A DNA stretch of 64,000 nt from Novosphingobium silvae (GCF_009856825.1 NZ_WVTD01000005.1:124001-188000), one strand, 5' to 3'. Counted from the stretch's first letter, positions 1 to 10,047 are shown. The notes: generated from the sequence alone by a model not told the origin. Made by a program: numbers and translations.

Positions 1-614
1 TGGGTATCACCTTCCCCGAAATCTACGAGATGCAGGCGCGCGCCATCTTCGAGGCGGCCTGCGACGTGGCGCTCGCTTCGGGTGAGGCAATCGTGCCAGA
101 AGTCATGATTCCGCTAGTCGGCACCAAGCGCGAACTGCAGATCCTCCGCAAGCTCGTCGACGAGACCGCTGCCAAGGTCTTTGCGGAAAAGGGGCGGACG
201 CTCGAGTACCTCGTGGGAACGATGATCGAGCTTCCGCGCGCGGCGCTGATGGCCGGCGAGATTGCGGAGGAGGCGAAGTTCTTCTCGTTCGGTACCAACG
301 ACCTTACGCAGACGACGCTCGGCGTCAGCCGCGATGACGCTGCGCGTTTTCTCAGCCCTTACGTAGAAAAGGGTATCTACCCACGCGATCCATTCGTCAG
401 CCTCGATATCGAAGGGGTCGGCCAGCTTGTGCAACTGGGCGCAGAGCGCGGGCGTGCGACGTATTCGGCGTTGAAGCTGGGCATCTGCGGCGAGCACGGC
501 GGGGATCCCGCTTCGATCGCATTTTGCGAAAAGGTTGGCCTCGACTACGTCAGCGCTTCGCCTTTCCGCGTGCCGATCGCCCGGCTTGCAGCTGCACAGG
601 CTGCGCTCGGTTAA
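1..614 (+). CDS. ppdK: Pyruvate, phosphate dikinase, C-terminal part (partial)
   Basis: The open frame enters at base 3 and ends with TAA at 612-614, so only about the last 203 codons are present. PPDK interconverts pyruvate, ATP and phosphate with PEP, AMP and pyrophosphate. The visible part is the PEP/pyruvate-binding TIM barrel: an EVMIPLVGT strand, a [11 protein letters not shown] segment, the [12 protein letters not shown] metal-binding segment, and the [10 protein letters not shown] loop with the catalytic cysteine, followed by the usual [18 protein letters not shown] ending. A strong inverted repeat follows directly. The family call is secure; the N-terminal nucleotide and phosphohistidine domains lie outside the window. 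Confidence 0.96.
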   Translation, partial: GITFPEIYEMQARAIFEAACDVALASGEAIVPEVMIPLVGTKRELQILRKLVDETAAKVFAEKGRTLEYLVGTMIELPRAALMAGEIAEEAKFFSFGTNDLTQTTLGVSRDDAARFLSPYVEKGIYPRDPFVSLDIEGVGQLVQLGAERGRATYSALKLGICGEHGGDPASIAFCEKVGLDYVSASPFRVPIARLAAAQAALG

Positions 615-621
615 GCTGGCT

Positions 622-650
622 CGGGCTGGAAGGTTATCGCTTCCAGCCCG
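622..650. terminator. Bidirectional terminator hairpin
   Basis: CGGGCTGGAAG (622-632) and CTTCCAGCCCG (640-650) form a perfect 11-bp stem with a 7-base loop. It sits between the convergent ppdK and methyltransferase genes and overlaps the last codons of the latter. There is no long T-run, so this is a hairpin prediction only. Confidence 0.7.
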
Positions 651-1395
651 TTAAGGTCAGGATCTGAAAGCTTTCCACTGTGCGGCCGCTGGCACCAGCG
701 GCCGCAAAGGCGTGGCGGGCACGCGAAAAGGCAGCTTTACCCAACGCAGGGCTTGGGTCGGCAAGCACGTTGCCGAGACCTTGCTCCCGAAGGTCTTCGA
801 CCAGCCGATCGAGGCTTCGGAACCCGACAGTGATGGTTCGGTGATCGGCAACAGGGTCGGCGAACAGCGCACGTTGCAGTAACTGGGCTCCGGATCGCAC
901 GTCAATGGATGGATGAACGCGCGGCGCAGGGCGATCCCCATCCGCCGCAAGCATCACCTCGCGAAGGACCGGCAGGCTGCCCGAAGCGACGAAGCTGGCT
1001 ATCATGAGACCGCCCGGCGCAAGCGCCTTGCGCATGTGAACCAGGGCTCCGGGCAGGTCATTGACCGTATCGAGCGTTCCGAGGCTGGCAATGAGATCGA
1101 ACCCTTCGAAGGGGAAGGGCTCCTCCTCCTCGAACCCGAAACCTGGCTCCCGTTCCGTGACCTCGACCATTGAGGTGCGCAAGGTTCGAGCCAACTCGCC
1201 GGAATAGTCCCCGATGATCAGGGCGCTCGCAGGCTCGAAGCGCAGGAACGACAGGCGTTCGGGTACGTCTTCGACCATGTCGTCGATGATGTACCGTGCC
1301 GCATCGTCCCTCCTTCTCTGCAGTTCCAGCATCCGCCTGCGAGAGGCGGCGCGGCGCTGTGGGGAGAAGATGCTGGGAGGTGCTTTGCTTGCCAT
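634..1395 (-). CDS. SAM-dependent methyltransferase (BioC/NDUFAF5-like)
   Basis: The 253-residue soluble protein begins with a Phe/Pro/Arg-rich stretch (IFSPQRRAASRRR) typical of the alphaproteobacterial relatives of the mitochondrial complex I assembly factor NDUFAF5. A degenerate Rossmann methyltransferase core follows: an LIIGDYSGELA glycine-loop equivalent, a DLIASLGTLDTVNDLPGAL motif IV region and an LAPGGLMIASF post-motif strand. The ATG is preceded by GGGAGG at good spacing. It is divergent from comF. The methyl acceptor cannot be told from the sequence, and the glycine-rich SAM loop is weak, so activity is not assured. Confidence 0.8.
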   Translation of the reverse strand: MASKAPPSIFSPQRRAASRRRMLELQRRRDDAARYIIDDMVEDVPERLSFLRFEPASALIIGDYSGELARTLRTSMVEVTEREPGFGFEEEEPFPFEGFDLIASLGTLDTVNDLPGALVHMRKALAPGGLMIASFVASGSLPVLREVMLAADGDRPAPRVHPSIDVRSGAQLLQRALFADPVADHRTITVGFRSLDRLVEDLREQGLGNVLADPSPALGKAAFSRARHAFAAAGASGRTVESFQILTLTGWKR

Positions 1396-1480
1396 GAGAC
1401 CTCCCTGCCGCCTTGATTAAAACGTTGCAACCAGCCTCGTGCGACTTTGTGCAGATGGACTGCGTGGGTAGACCGGGTTC

Positions 1481-2221
1481 ATGTCCATCGGTCAGACACT
1501 TCAGCCGCTCGTCGACCTGATCTTCCCGCCGCGCTGCCCGCTATGTGGGGATGGGATCGGAACCCAGACAGGACTCTGCACGCCGTGCTGGGCCACTCTG
1601 GCGGTCCCGGGGGAGCCGGCATGTACCGCATGCTGCCGTCCCTTTGGGGAACCAGCCTTGGAAGGGGCAACCTGTGCCCCGTGCCTCAAGGATCCGCCGA
1701 AGCATGCCGGGATCGCGGCGGCAACGCTTTACAACGACAGCTCCCGCAAGCTGGTCCTAGCGTTCAAGCACGGGAGTCGTCTCGGCCTAGCTCCGATGAT
1801 GGCCGGCATGATCCTGCCAAAAGTTCGCTTCGTAGACGAGGAGTGGGTGGTCGTGCCGGTACCGTTGCATCGTTGGCGACTGTGGAAGCGAGGGTACAAT
1901 CAAGCCGCCGAACTGGCCCGCCATCTGGCAAGGGGCACGGGCGGGCGGCTCTGCGTTGATGCCCTTGTCAGGCGTAAGGCCACGCCATCACTTGGCGGGT
2001 TGGGAAAGCTCGCCCGAAGGCGTGCGCTTACCGGAGTAATCGCGATTGCCGCGGCTCGAGCGCCGCAAGTTGGCGGCAAGAAGGTGCTGCTGGTGGACGA
2101 TGTGCTTACAAGCGGTGCGACGAGCAACGCGTGCGTCTCAGCCTTGCGCCGTGCGGGAGCGGAGAAGGTGGTTATCGCCTGCTTTGCCCGGGTTCTGGAC
2201 GAGGCACTGGACGCAACGTGA
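1481..2221 (+). CDS. comF: ComF family phosphoribosyltransferase-like protein
   Basis: This 246-residue protein has an N-terminal double zinc-ribbon (CPLCG...CTPC and CTAC...CAPC, about residues 19-70) and a type I phosphoribosyltransferase fold ending in the PRPP loop LLVDDVLTSGAT (about residues 204-215). That is the ComF architecture. In naturally competent bacteria ComF acts in uptake or handling of transforming single-stranded DNA; its role in other proteobacteria is unclear. It stands alone, divergent from the methyltransferase gene, and is followed by a strong hairpin. Confidence 0.92.
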   Translation: MSIGQTLQPLVDLIFPPRCPLCGDGIGTQTGLCTPCWATLAVPGEPACTACCRPFGEPALEGATCAPCLKDPPKHAGIAAATLYNDSSRKLVLAFKHGSRLGLAPMMAGMILPKVRFVDEEWVVVPVPLHRWRLWKRGYNQAAELARHLARGTGGRLCVDALVRRKATPSLGGLGKLARRRALTGVIAIAAARAPQVGGKKVLLVDDVLTSGATSNACVSALRRAGAEKVVIACFARVLDEALDAT

Positions 2222-2234
2222 GTGCAAACGAAAA

Positions 2235-2258
2235 CGCCCGGAACCTGCGTTCCGGGCG
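2235..2258 (+). terminator. Hairpin terminator after comF
   Basis: CGCCCGGAAC (2235-2244), loop CTGC, GTTCCGGGCG (2249-2258) form a perfect 10-bp stem 13 bases after the comF stop. Only a short pyrimidine stretch (TCCTC) follows, not a T-run. Confidence 0.7.
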
Positions 2259-2561
2259 TCCTCGTGACGAAACTGCTGGGCCCGGCTTTCGCAGTTCGGC
2301 TGCGCCCCTGAACACGCCTGGCCCGATCCCTCATGATCGCATTTCCCTGAACCGTGGCGCTTTCCTACCTGGTTCGTGTCAAAGCAGACACTTGCCTGTG
2401 GGCGACCTGTGGGTCAGAAGCAGCCCCCCAGCTGCATGTGCAAAATTCCCCGAATCGCGCGTTTTTGAAAGAGGATTCGTCAGCGTTCTGGATTTTGGCA
2501 CTGCCCTGTGGTTATCGTGCAACAATAAAGCCGCAATGGTCTGAAACAAGGATTGAGGGAC
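2259..2561. other. Intergenic stretch between comF and hisI
   Basis: About 300 bases with no convincing gene on either strand. The second half is AT-richer than its surroundings (around 2440-2530) and probably carries the hisI promoter, but no clean -35/-10 pair was found. No tRNA or obvious structured RNA was recognised. Confidence 0.4.
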
Positions 2562-2939
2562 GTGTCGGACGTGTCTGTCGCCGAGCGCGAACAAGGAAAA
2601 GCGTTTCTCCCGAGGTTCGATGCGAACGGGCTGCTGATCGCGATCGCAGTCGACGCTGCTTCCCGAGAAATCTTGATGGTGGCCTATATGAACGCCGAAG
2701 CGCTTGCAAAGACACGCGAGACGAAGATTGCACACTTCTACTCCCGCTCCCGGCAAGCCCTCTGGATGAAGGGTGAGACGTCGGGCCACTTCCTGCATGT
2801 CGAGGAAATGCGGGTCGATTGCGATCAGGACGCCATCGAACTGACGGTCCGCCCGCAAGGTCCCGCATGCCACACCGGGGCGCGCAGCTGTTTCTATCGC
2901 CGATTGGATGGCGAAGAACTGGTGCCTATCGGGGATTGA
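2562..2939 (+). CDS. hisI: Phosphoribosyl-AMP cyclohydrolase
   Basis: HisI opens the purine ring of phosphoribosyl-AMP, the third step of histidine synthesis, in the cytoplasm. The protein has the family's hallmarks: the [10 protein letters not shown] segment, THFYSRSR-like [19 protein letters not shown], the metal-site VDCDQDA (about residues 86-92 from GTG) and the closing [11 protein letters not shown] zinc cysteines. It is the stand-alone single-domain form, without HisE. Start choice is uncertain: GTG 2562 has AAGGA nine bases upstream, TTG 2553 and GTG 2571 are alternatives. Other his genes are not in the window. Confidence 0.94.
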   Translation: MSDVSVAEREQGKAFLPRFDANGLLIAIAVDAASREILMVAYMNAEALAKTRETKIAHFYSRSRQALWMKGETSGHFLHVEEMRVDCDQDAIELTVRPQGPACHTGARSCFYRRLDGEELVPIGD

Positions 2940-2960
2940 CCGCCCCGGAGGCCAGTCGAT

Positions 2961-3668
2961 TCAGCCGATGATCTCGTCGAAGAACGAGAGCATCGCTGCC
3001 CAGGACTGGCGGTCGGCACTCGTATCATAGCCCAGGAACGCCATACCCTTGGTCTCGCTTGCCGGGTCGGTGAAGCCGTGCTTCACATGACTGTACGCAT
3101 GGAAGTGCCAGTCGGCCCCGGCGGCGTCCATCTCTTCCCAGAATGCCAGGACGTGCTCGCGCGGAGCGAGCGGGTCGGCATCTCCATGGCAGACGAGGAT
3201 ACGAGCGGTGATCGTTCCCGGTATAGCCGGCGTCTGGGTGGGCAGCGTGCCATGAAAACTGACTACTCCCGCCAGATACTCGCCAGCGCGAGCAGCCTCC
3301 AGGACGGCCTGCCCGCCCATGCAATGGCCGATGGCGAACAGGCGAAGGCCCTCCGCTCGCTCCCGAAGAGCGGAAATTGCCGCAGCGATGCGTTCGCGAT
3401 AGTAGCCGTTGTCCGATCGAAGCTTGTCGGCCAGAGGGAACGAGGCCTCGAAGCTTTCTACCCGTTCGCCGTAGAAATCGGCGATCATCACCAGGTATCC
3501 CTCGTCGGCTAGCCTTGCGGCACGCCGTTCCATGAGCGCTGTCACGTTCGTGATCGTGGGGAACAGGATGATGCCTGCGCGCGGTTGACGCTCTGGGCGG
3601 GCTAACCAACCGGTGAGTGCGACCTCGCCGTGGCCATAGTGAACCGGCTCCAGACCCATCTCGCTCAT
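2961..3668 (-). CDS. Dienelactone hydrolase family protein
   Basis: This 235-residue alpha/beta hydrolase has the dienelactone hydrolase nucleophile motif GHCMGGQA, with Cys replacing the usual Ser, a later Asp (CHGDADPLAP) and a His near the end (SHVKHGFTDP): a complete Cys-Asp-His triad. The substrate is unknown; in this family it ranges from dienelactones of aromatic breakdown to other small esters. An in-frame upstream extension into cysK exists, but ATG 3668, 22 bases past the cysK stop with an upstream GGGGAA, fits the family length. It is probably co-transcribed with the MFS gene and cysK. Confidence 0.88.
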   Translation of the reverse strand: MSEMGLEPVHYGHGEVALTGWLARPERQPRAGIILFPTITNVTALMERRAARLADEGYLVMIADFYGERVESFEASFPLADKLRSDNGYYRERIAAAISALRERAEGLRLFAIGHCMGGQAVLEAARAGEYLAGVVSFHGTLPTQTPAIPGTITARILVCHGDADPLAPREHVLAFWEEMDAAGADWHFHAYSHVKHGFTDPASETKGMAFLGYDTSADRQSWAAMLSFFDEIIG

Positions 3669-3690
3669 TCCATGTTCCCCATTTTTCGAC

Positions 3691-4608
3691 TTACTCGGGC
3701 AGGAAATCGGGCACGGAAAGATAACGCTCGCCCGTGTCGTAGTTGAAGCCAAGCACACGGCTGCCGGCAGGCAGATCCTGTAGCTTCTGGGCTATGGCAG
3801 CCAGAGTGGCGCCAGAGCTGATGCCCACCAGCATGCCTTCCACCGTGGCACTGCGGCGCGCCCAGTCCTTGGCATCGGCGGGATCCACCTGGATGGCGCC
3901 ATCGATGGACTTCGTGTGCAGATTCCCCGGAATGAAGCCAGCACCGATGCCCTGGATCGGATGCGGCCCGGGCTGCCCGCCGGAAATCACGGGCGAAAGC
4001 GTTGGCTCGACCGCGTAGGCCTTGAGCTGCGGCCAGCTTTCCTTGAGCGTCTCGGCGCAGCCGGTAAGATGGCCACCGGTGCCCACGCCGGTCACGAGAA
4101 CGTCGATCGGGGTGTCGGCGAAATCCGCCAGGATCTCCTGCGCCGTCGTTTTCACGTGGACGGAGATGTTGGCCGGGTTGTCGAACTGCTGGGGCATCCA
4201 GGACCCGGGCGTTGCCTCGATCAGTTCACGCGCGCGCTCGATCGCGCCTTTCATGCCCTTTTCGCGAGGGGTGAGGTCGAACTCGGCACCATAAGCCAGC
4301 ATCAGACGGCGCCGTTCGATCGACATCGATTCCGGCATAACGAGAACCAGCTTGTAGCCCTTGACCGCAGCGGCCATTGCCAAGCCGATCCCGGTGTTGC
4401 CCGAAGTAGGCTCGATGATCGTGCCGCCGGGCTTGAGGCTGCCATCCGCTTCCGCGGCTTCGATCATCGCAAGGCCGATGCGGTCCTTGATCGAGCCGCC
4501 GGGGTTCGCGCGCTCTGCCTTAACCCACACCTCATGGTCGGGAAAGAGCCGCGCCAGGCGGATGTGCGGAGTGTTGCCGATCGTGGCGAGGATGCTGTCG
4601 GCCTTCAT
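3691..4608 (-). CDS. cysK: Cysteine synthase A
   Basis: CysK is the PLP enzyme that joins O-acetylserine and sulfide to make cysteine. The 305-residue protein shows the PLP lysine motif NPGGSIKDR (about residues 36-44), the substrate loop PTSGNTG, the phosphate-binding GTGGHLTG loop and the C-terminal [11 protein letters not shown]. The ATG at 4608 shares an ATGA overlap with the MFS gene stop, which fixes the start and implies translational coupling. An ATG five codons further upstream is less likely. Confidence 0.95.
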   Translation of the reverse strand: MKADSILATIGNTPHIRLARLFPDHEVWVKAERANPGGSIKDRIGLAMIEAAEADGSLKPGGTIIEPTSGNTGIGLAMAAAVKGYKLVLVMPESMSIERRRLMLAYGAEFDLTPREKGMKGAIERARELIEATPGSWMPQQFDNPANISVHVKTTAQEILADFADTPIDVLVTGVGTGGHLTGCAETLKESWPQLKAYAVEPTLSPVISGGQPGPHPIQGIGAGFIPGNLHTKSIDGAIQVDPADAKDWARRSATVEGMLVGISSGATLAAIAQKLQDLPAGSRVLGFNYDTGERYLSVPDFLPE

Positions 4609-5903
4609 GGTGTCTGCTCCCAACGGGGTTCGAAGGTTCGGGCCCGGCGGATTTCGGGGAAGAGCCAGGCCCAGGCAAGGGTTATCACTATGGCAGCGCT
4701 TCCGCCGAAAACAACTGCGCCGGTCGCACCGAGAAGAGCGGCTGCAAAGCCGGACTGAAGCTCTCCCAGCTCATTCGAGGCCGAGATGGCCAGGCCCGAG
4801 ATCGCGGAGACACGGCCACGCACTTCATCGGGGGTCCGCAGTTGCACAAGCGAACTGCGGATGAAGACCGAAATCATGTCCGCTGCCCCGAGCAGGGCCA
4901 GTAAGGCCAGAGAAAGCACGAAGTGCTTCGAAAGGCCGAACGCCACCGTCATCGCGCCATACCCCGCGACAGCAACGAGCATCTTGACGCCAACGTTGGA
5001 GCGCAGGGGACGGAACGAGAGCCACAGCGCCACTACGGCTGCACCGGCGGCAGTCGCCGCGCGCATCTGGCCAAGCCCCTCGGGCCCAACGTGCAGGATG
5101 TCGCGTGCGAAGACGGGCATCAGCGCGGTTGCGCCGCCAAGGAGCACTGCGAACAGGTCAAGCGTCAGGCATCCCAGAAGGAAGCGTTCGCGCGACACGA
5201 AGTGGAAGCCTTCCACGATCTGGCGGATGGGGTGGGCCTTGCGGGCATCCGGCCGCGGAGGCGGCAGGTTCCGGATCGACTGGATGGCGACAGACGCACC
5301 CAGCGTGAAGACTGCGGAGGACCAGTAAGGCAAGGCATGGTCGGCTGCGAACATGAACCCGTAGGCGGCAGGACCGATGATCGTTCCAGCCTGCATCGCA
5401 ATCGAGTTGAAGCCGATGGCACGGGGTATCAGGCGGGCCGGAACGATGTTGGGTGCGATCGCCGCCATCGACGGGCTGATGAACACTCTCACCGTACCGT
5501 GCAGCACAGCGAAGAAGTAGAGGACGGGCAGGCTGCGCACCTCAAGCGCCGTGGTCAGGCCAAGTCCCAGCGCTACGCCCATGTCGAGCAGGGACGCGAT
5601 GCCCGCCACGCGGCGGCGGTCGAAGCGGTCGGCCAACACTCCCGCGACCGGCGTAAGCAGAAAGACCGGGAGGAACTGCGCGAAGCCGAGAAGGCCCAGC
5701 TGCAACGCCGCTTCCTGGATCGACATGCCGTATTCTGTCCGCGCGACGTCGTAGAGCTGGTAGCCGATGATCACGACGGTGCCCGTAGTGGCAAGCACCG
5801 CGAAAAAGCGCGCAAGCCAGAAACGGCGGTAATCAGGTATGCGCAGGGGCGAAGTGGGTTCGGCCATCGGCGTCGATGCGGGTGGGGCAGGGGGGAGATT
5901 CAC
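4605..5903 (-). CDS. MFS transporter, MFS_3/EntS-like exporter
   Basis: This inner-membrane protein of up to 432 residues has about twelve hydrophobic segments. The conserved loop between helices 2 and 3 reads [14 protein letters not shown], as in the EntS/MFS_3 group that exports siderophores and other small molecules. It overlaps cysK by four bases (ATGA), so the two are made together; export of a cysteine- or sulfur-linked metabolite is a guess. The start is uncertain between GTG 5903 and ATG 5867 (MAEPTS). Confidence 0.88.
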   Translation of the reverse strand: MNLPPAPPASTPMAEPTSPLRIPDYRRFWLARFFAVLATTGTVVIIGYQLYDVARTEYGMSIQEAALQLGLLGFAQFLPVFLLTPVAGVLADRFDRRRVAGIASLLDMGVALGLGLTTALEVRSLPVLYFFAVLHGTVRVFISPSMAAIAPNIVPARLIPRAIGFNSIAMQAGTIIGPAAYGFMFAADHALPYWSSAVFTLGASVAIQSIRNLPPPRPDARKAHPIRQIVEGFHFVSRERFLLGCLTLDLFAVLLGGATALMPVFARDILHVGPEGLGQMRAATAAGAAVVALWLSFRPLRSNVGVKMLVAVAGYGAMTVAFGLSKHFVLSLALLALLGAADMISVFIRSSLVQLRTPDEVRGRVSAISGLAISASNELGELQSGFAAALLGATGAVVFGGSAAIVITLAWAWLFPEIRRARTFEPRWEQTP

Positions 5904-5957
5904 GCTTCCTGAATGGCAGCGTAGCCCCCCCTTGCCAAGATGCCCCGTGTTGATCCG

Positions 5958-8132
5958 TCAGTAGGTGAACTTTGCCGTCAGGCGGACGTCGCGGCCGGCA
6001 ATGGGCACGAAGTCACGCGTGAACGATGCGGAGCGACGACCGGTGACGTCGAACAGATTGTCGGCCGACAGCATAAGCGTGACGGGTCCATCTTCCCCTG
6101 CCGGATGCCAGTCGGCGCTCAGATTGACGAGCGTGAAGGCAGAGGTCCGGTTCTCGTAATCGCCCACGCGCTTCTGCCTGGCGTTCCATTCTACCTCGCC
6201 ACGCACCCGGATTTGGCCGAAAGTGGCCGAGCTGCCGCCTCTCAGGCGAAGCGGAGGAATGCGCGGCACCGGCCCCACCCCCTTGATCTGGGCGTGGGTG
6301 TAATCGGCGGCGGCGTCGAAGTTCAACTCGCCGTTGTTCCACGTCATGGCCTTCAGCGTTCCGGCCGCCTCAAAGCCTTTGAAGCGAGCGTCCACGCCCG
6401 TGTAGCGGTAGACGGGTTGCCCGTCTTCCTCAGCCCCGGTGGCAAGGGGAGCGATGTAGTTGTCGAAGTCCGTGATATAGCCGGTCAGCGAAAGATCCAC
6501 GGTAGAGGTGCTGTATTTCAGGAACGCCTCGAAGCCGTTGCTGCGCTCGATCCCGAGGGTAGGGTCGCCTTGTTCGTAGGACTGCGTGGCCACGTGAATG
6601 CCGTCGCTCAGCAGCTCTTCCGGAGAAGGCGCGCGTTCTCCATGGATGAAGTTGGCGCCCAGATTGAGGCCGCTCCCCGACTTCCAACTCGCACCCAGCG
6701 CTCCGGACCAGAGGTCGAACGACTTGCGGTAGCCAGCGCCCTGCGACCGGACCCGCGAACTGTCGTATCGACCGGACCCGTCAAGCGTGATCCCTGCGCC
6801 CAGATCGTACGACTGCAGAGTGAACACGCCGATCCGCTCGACTTCATAGTCAGGGATCAGGGCTTCTTCCCCCGTCGTGACAAGGCTGCGCCAGAGGTAT
6901 TGCACGCCGCTTCGGCCCCGCCACCCGCCCCGGGTCGCCTGCACGAGGTCGGCGCGGGTTTCGATGCCTTCGCCCTGGAAGACCGTGCCCACCTCATCGC
7001 CCTCGAACTCGGTGTGCTCATAGTCTGCATATGCCCCCCTAAGCTGGACGCTCTCGAGGAACCCGCCCAGCTTCAGCTCTCCCCTGAGGTCGAACCGGTC
7101 CTGCTTCAGGCCGATGGTGACAGGCCCCTCGCCATGATCGTGGCCTTCACCCTCATCCTCATCGTCGTGGTGGATTTCCGGACGCTCCGGTACGCCGTAG
7201 GATGTGTCGTAGTGCTGGTACGAAATACCAAGGCTGCCACCGGCGTCGATGAAGGCGAGACCTGCACCAACGGTAGACGTGCGCGCGGCAGAGTTGGGGA
7301 GACGACCCGAGCGATCGGACTCAAGGGTCAGAGCTGCCGCCTCCCCCGTTTCTCCTTCTTGGGCAAGGTGCTCGGCGCTTCGAAGCATCTCGCTTCTCAA
7401 CGCCTTCGAATAAATGTGTCCGCCTGTCCTGAGATCATCGCTCTTGCGCCAGGATGCATCCACATGCGCCACAAAGCGGTCGCCAAGGGGGGCATCGATC
7501 GATCCGCTTAGGGCACGCTCGTCGGCGGCGGTTGCGTAGCTGCCGATGCCGGTTGCAGTGATGTGCCGAGGTACTTGCCGGGGAATGCGCTTGTCGATGG
7601 CATTGACTGCACCGCCGATCGCATTGCCGCCATAGAGAAGAACCGAGGGGCCATGGAACACGTCGATGTGGTCGACGGTAAGCGGATCGAACACCACGGC
7701 ATGATCCACCGAGACATTGGAAGCGTCGAGCGAGCCGATGCCATCGGTCAGCACACTTACCCGGTCACCGCTGAAACCGCGCAGAACCGGCCGCGAGGCG
7801 CCCGGTGAGAAGCTGGTCGAGGAGACCCCGGGCAGGGAATTAAGGATTTCGCCGATCTGGCCACGTGTCTGCGCAACGAGAGCATCGCCCGAGATGCTCG
7901 CCGTGGCAGCAAGCAAGCCGTAGTTGGTCGGCGGATGGCCGACGACAACGATCTCCTCGCCATCATCATCTTCGCTGGAGTGTGCTGGGGCGTGTGCCGG
8001 CGCGGTGCCAGTCGTCCGGGCTGGTGACGGAGGCGCTTCCTGCGCTTGAACTGGGTTGGGGTGCGTGACAGCGAGCGAGGTGAGCAGTCCGGTGGCAGCC
8101 AGAATGGCGAGTCGAGATGTTTGGGTGTCCAT
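5958..8132 (-). CDS. TonB-dependent outer-membrane receptor, ZnuD-like
   Basis: The 724-residue protein has a signal peptide (residues 1-30, ending VQAQ), an acidic and His-containing linker, a TonB-box-like EEIVVVG, a plug domain with LPGVSS and VLRGFSGDRV, and a 22-strand barrel closing on an aromatic residue (LTAKFTY). A His/Asp/Glu-rich loop (HHDDEDEGEGHDHGEG, about residues 316-331) is characteristic of ZnuD-type zinc receptors, suggesting uptake of zinc across the outer membrane using TonB energy. An AT-rich palindrome lies 22 bases before the ATG. Another divalent metal is possible. Confidence 0.9.
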   Translation of the reverse strand: MDTQTSRLAILAATGLLTSLAVTHPNPVQAQEAPPSPARTTGTAPAHAPAHSSEDDDGEEIVVVGHPPTNYGLLAATASISGDALVAQTRGQIGEILNSLPGVSSTSFSPGASRPVLRGFSGDRVSVLTDGIGSLDASNVSVDHAVVFDPLTVDHIDVFHGPSVLLYGGNAIGGAVNAIDKRIPRQVPRHITATGIGSYATAADERALSGSIDAPLGDRFVAHVDASWRKSDDLRTGGHIYSKALRSEMLRSAEHLAQEGETGEAAALTLESDRSGRLPNSAARTSTVGAGLAFIDAGGSLGISYQHYDTSYGVPERPEIHHDDEDEGEGHDHGEGPVTIGLKQDRFDLRGELKLGGFLESVQLRGAYADYEHTEFEGDEVGTVFQGEGIETRADLVQATRGGWRGRSGVQYLWRSLVTTGEEALIPDYEVERIGVFTLQSYDLGAGITLDGSGRYDSSRVRSQGAGYRKSFDLWSGALGASWKSGSGLNLGANFIHGERAPSPEELLSDGIHVATQSYEQGDPTLGIERSNGFEAFLKYSTSTVDLSLTGYITDFDNYIAPLATGAEEDGQPVYRYTGVDARFKGFEAAGTLKAMTWNNGELNFDAAADYTHAQIKGVGPVPRIPPLRLRGGSSATFGQIRVRGEVEWNARQKRVGDYENRTSAFTLVNLSADWHPAGEDGPVTLMLSADNLFDVTGRRSASFTRDFVPIAGRDVRLTAKFTY

Positions 8133-8153
8133 GAAGACGCCGCTAATTGTGAC

Positions 8154-8166
8154 GATATATTATATC
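8154..8166. promoter_or_regulatory. Candidate metalloregulator operator upstream of the TonB receptor
   Basis: GATATATTATATC is a perfect 6+1+6 palindrome centred about 28 bases before the receptor ATG, in an otherwise GC-rich region. Its position and AT-rich dyad are what one expects of a Zur- or Fur-type operator overlapping a promoter. The match to the published gammaproteobacterial Zur consensus is partial. Confidence 0.45.
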
Positions 8167-8244
8167 AATGTAAAGTTTTGTTGCTGCGCCGAGGTGTTGC
8201 GTGGCTGCGGCGAAGCGAGATTCAGCTTTGCCACCGTCCCGTTC

Positions 8245-8583
8245 CTAACGACGTGGGCGAAGGCGCGGATTCGGCTGCAGGGTATCCACCAAGGCTAGGA
8301 AATCGTCGATACGGATGATCCGCTCGAACTGGAAGCCGGCACGGCCTTCATGCGCCCAGATCATGTGGGCCTCGATGCGACCGATCACCGGCAAGCGCAT
8401 GACGAGACGTTCCCCGCGGTCCAGCGGCACTTCGCCCTGAACCATGAAACCCTGCGCCGAAAGATTGACGATGTGCAGATCGAGATCGCCCAGCTGGCGA
8501 TGCTCAGCGACGACGTTGTAATCGACCGGGTGGCGCGTGGCGCGGCGCTTGTCGGTTACAGTGAGCTGAGCTCCCGCACTCAT
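8245..8583 (-). CDS. PilZ domain protein (probable c-di-GMP binder)
   Basis: The 112-residue single-domain protein carries both halves of the c-di-GMP site: RRATR (RxxxR, about residues 13-17) and NLSAQG (N/DxSxxG, about residues 40-45), within a PilZ beta-barrel. Such proteins relay c-di-GMP levels to motility, exopolysaccharide or transcription; the partner is not evident from the neighbours (TonB receptor and tyrS). Confidence 0.85.
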   Translation of the reverse strand: MSAGAQLTVTDKRRATRHPVDYNVVAEHRQLGDLDLHIVNLSAQGFMVQGEVPLDRGERLVMRLPVIGRIEAHMIWAHEGRAGFQFERIIRIDDFLALVDTLQPNPRLRPRR

Positions 8584-8653
8584 CGTTGCTATGCCTTTTT
8601 ATCCTGACGATCGCTGACGGCCATAGGGGCAATTGGCAAACAATCGGTAAACT

Positions 8654-8685
8654 CCCCGGACCCGAGTCTCCTCCAAGGTCCGGGG
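8654..8685 (-). terminator. Terminator after tyrS
   Basis: CCCCGGACC (8654-8662) and GGTCCGGGG (8677-8685) make a 9-bp stem with a 14-base loop, nine bases past the tyrS stop. On the minus strand AGTTTACC follows, a weak T-tract. Confidence 0.65.
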
Positions 8686-8693
8686 TTACTGGT

Positions 8694-9923
8694 TCAGACG
8701 CCCCTGAGCACCCCGTGCTTCTTCTTGCCGAGGCTGAGCTTGCGACTTGTCCCAGGCTCTACCACGACGAGGAAAGCCGGGTCGGAAAGCACTTCGTCAT
8801 CGAGGCGGACCGCTCCTTCGGCGATCTTGCGCTTGGCTTCACCGTTGGAGGCGACAAAACCGAGAGCGATGCACGCAGCAGCGAGCCGGATGCCATCGGA
8901 GCCAACTTCGGCGGTGGGCAGGTCAAGGCCCATTCCGCCGCCCGCAAAGGTGGCCTCGGCCGTAGCGGAAGCTCCAGCCGCGGCCTCGTCGCCGCGGCAC
9001 AACCGCGTGGCTTCGTTGGCAAGGACGATCTTTGCCGCGTTGATCTCGCTTCCCTCAAGGGCTTCGAGGCGCACGATCTCGTCCAGCGGCAGGTCGGTGA
9101 AGAGGCGCAGTCGCTTGCCGACATCGCGGTCGTCGGTGTTGCGCCAGAACTGCCAGTAATCGAAATTCGAAAGCTCGTCTTCGTTCAGCCAGACCGCGCC
9201 GCCGACCGTCTTGCCCATCTTGGTACCGTCGGCATTGGTGAGGAGCGGCGTCGTCAGCCCGAACACCTGCGTGCCATCGACGCGGCGTGACAGTTCCACT
9301 CCGTTGACGATGTTCCCCCACTGGTCCGATCCGCCCATCTGCAGGCGGCATTCAGCGCGGCGAGAAAGCTCCAGGAAATCATAAGCCTGGAGGATCATGT
9401 AGTTGAACTCGAGGAAGCTGAGCGACTGTTCGCGGTCGAGACGCAGCTTGACCGAGTCGAAGCTCAGCATGCGGTTCACCGAGAAGTGCTGGCCGATGTC
9501 GCGCAGGAACGGGATGTACGCCAGCTTGTCGAGCCAGTCCGCGTTGTCGACCATGATGGCATCGCTGGGCCCGTCTCCGAACGTCAGGAAGCGCTCGAAG
9601 ACCCGGCGGATCGATGCGACGTTCTGCGCAATCGTATCCTCGGTCAGGAGCTTGCGCGCCTCGTCCTTGAAGCTTGGATCGCCGATCTTGCCGGTGCCGC
9701 CGCCCATCAGCACGATGGGCTTGTGTCCCGCCCGCTGGAGCTGGCGCAGCATCATGATCGAGACGAGGTGCCCCACGTGCAGCGATGGCGCTGTCGGGTC
9801 GAAGCCGATATACCCTGGCACCACCTGCTTGGCTGCAAGAGCGTCCAGGCCCTCGGCATCGGTCAGCTGGTGGATGTAGCCACGCTCATCGAGCAGGCGG
9901 AGCAGGGAAGAAGTGTAGGTCAT
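8694..9923 (-). CDS. tyrS: Tyrosyl-tRNA synthetase
   Basis: This class I synthetase of 409 residues charges tRNA-Tyr. It contains the HIGH-equivalent HVGH (in [13 protein letters not shown]), a [10 protein letters not shown] nucleotide loop, the [12 protein letters not shown] tyrosine-pocket helix, SDQWGNI, and the KMSKS-equivalent KMGK. A C-terminal S4 RNA-binding domain follows (residues about 345-409). ATG 9923 ([11 protein letters not shown]) is chosen over an upstream extension because it matches the usual N-terminus. Confidence 0.96.
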   Translation of the reverse strand: MTYTSSLLRLLDERGYIHQLTDAEGLDALAAKQVVPGYIGFDPTAPSLHVGHLVSIMMLRQLQRAGHKPIVLMGGGTGKIGDPSFKDEARKLLTEDTIAQNVASIRRVFERFLTFGDGPSDAIMVDNADWLDKLAYIPFLRDIGQHFSVNRMLSFDSVKLRLDREQSLSFLEFNYMILQAYDFLELSRRAECRLQMGGSDQWGNIVNGVELSRRVDGTQVFGLTTPLLTNADGTKMGKTVGGAVWLNEDELSNFDYWQFWRNTDDRDVGKRLRLFTDLPLDEIVRLEALEGSEINAAKIVLANEATRLCRGDEAAAGASATAEATFAGGGMGLDLPTAEVGSDGIRLAAACIALGFVASNGEAKRKIAEGAVRLDDEVLSDPAFLVVVEPGTSRKLSLGKKKHGVLRGV

Positions 9924-10047
9924 TGTCTCGCTTCGGCTTGAAATGAGCGGCGCGACTAGCACGAGGATGCGAGGATTGCGATACCTGCGGCGTGGGCCTT
10001 CTTCACAGCGGAAAACCGTTTGTCACCGCCGAGGTCGCCCATCTACG

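Noticed and set aside
2259..2561. Small gene or ncRNA between comF and hisI
   Set aside because: Frames there lack ribosome sites and family resemblance, and no convincing RNA fold was found by eye.
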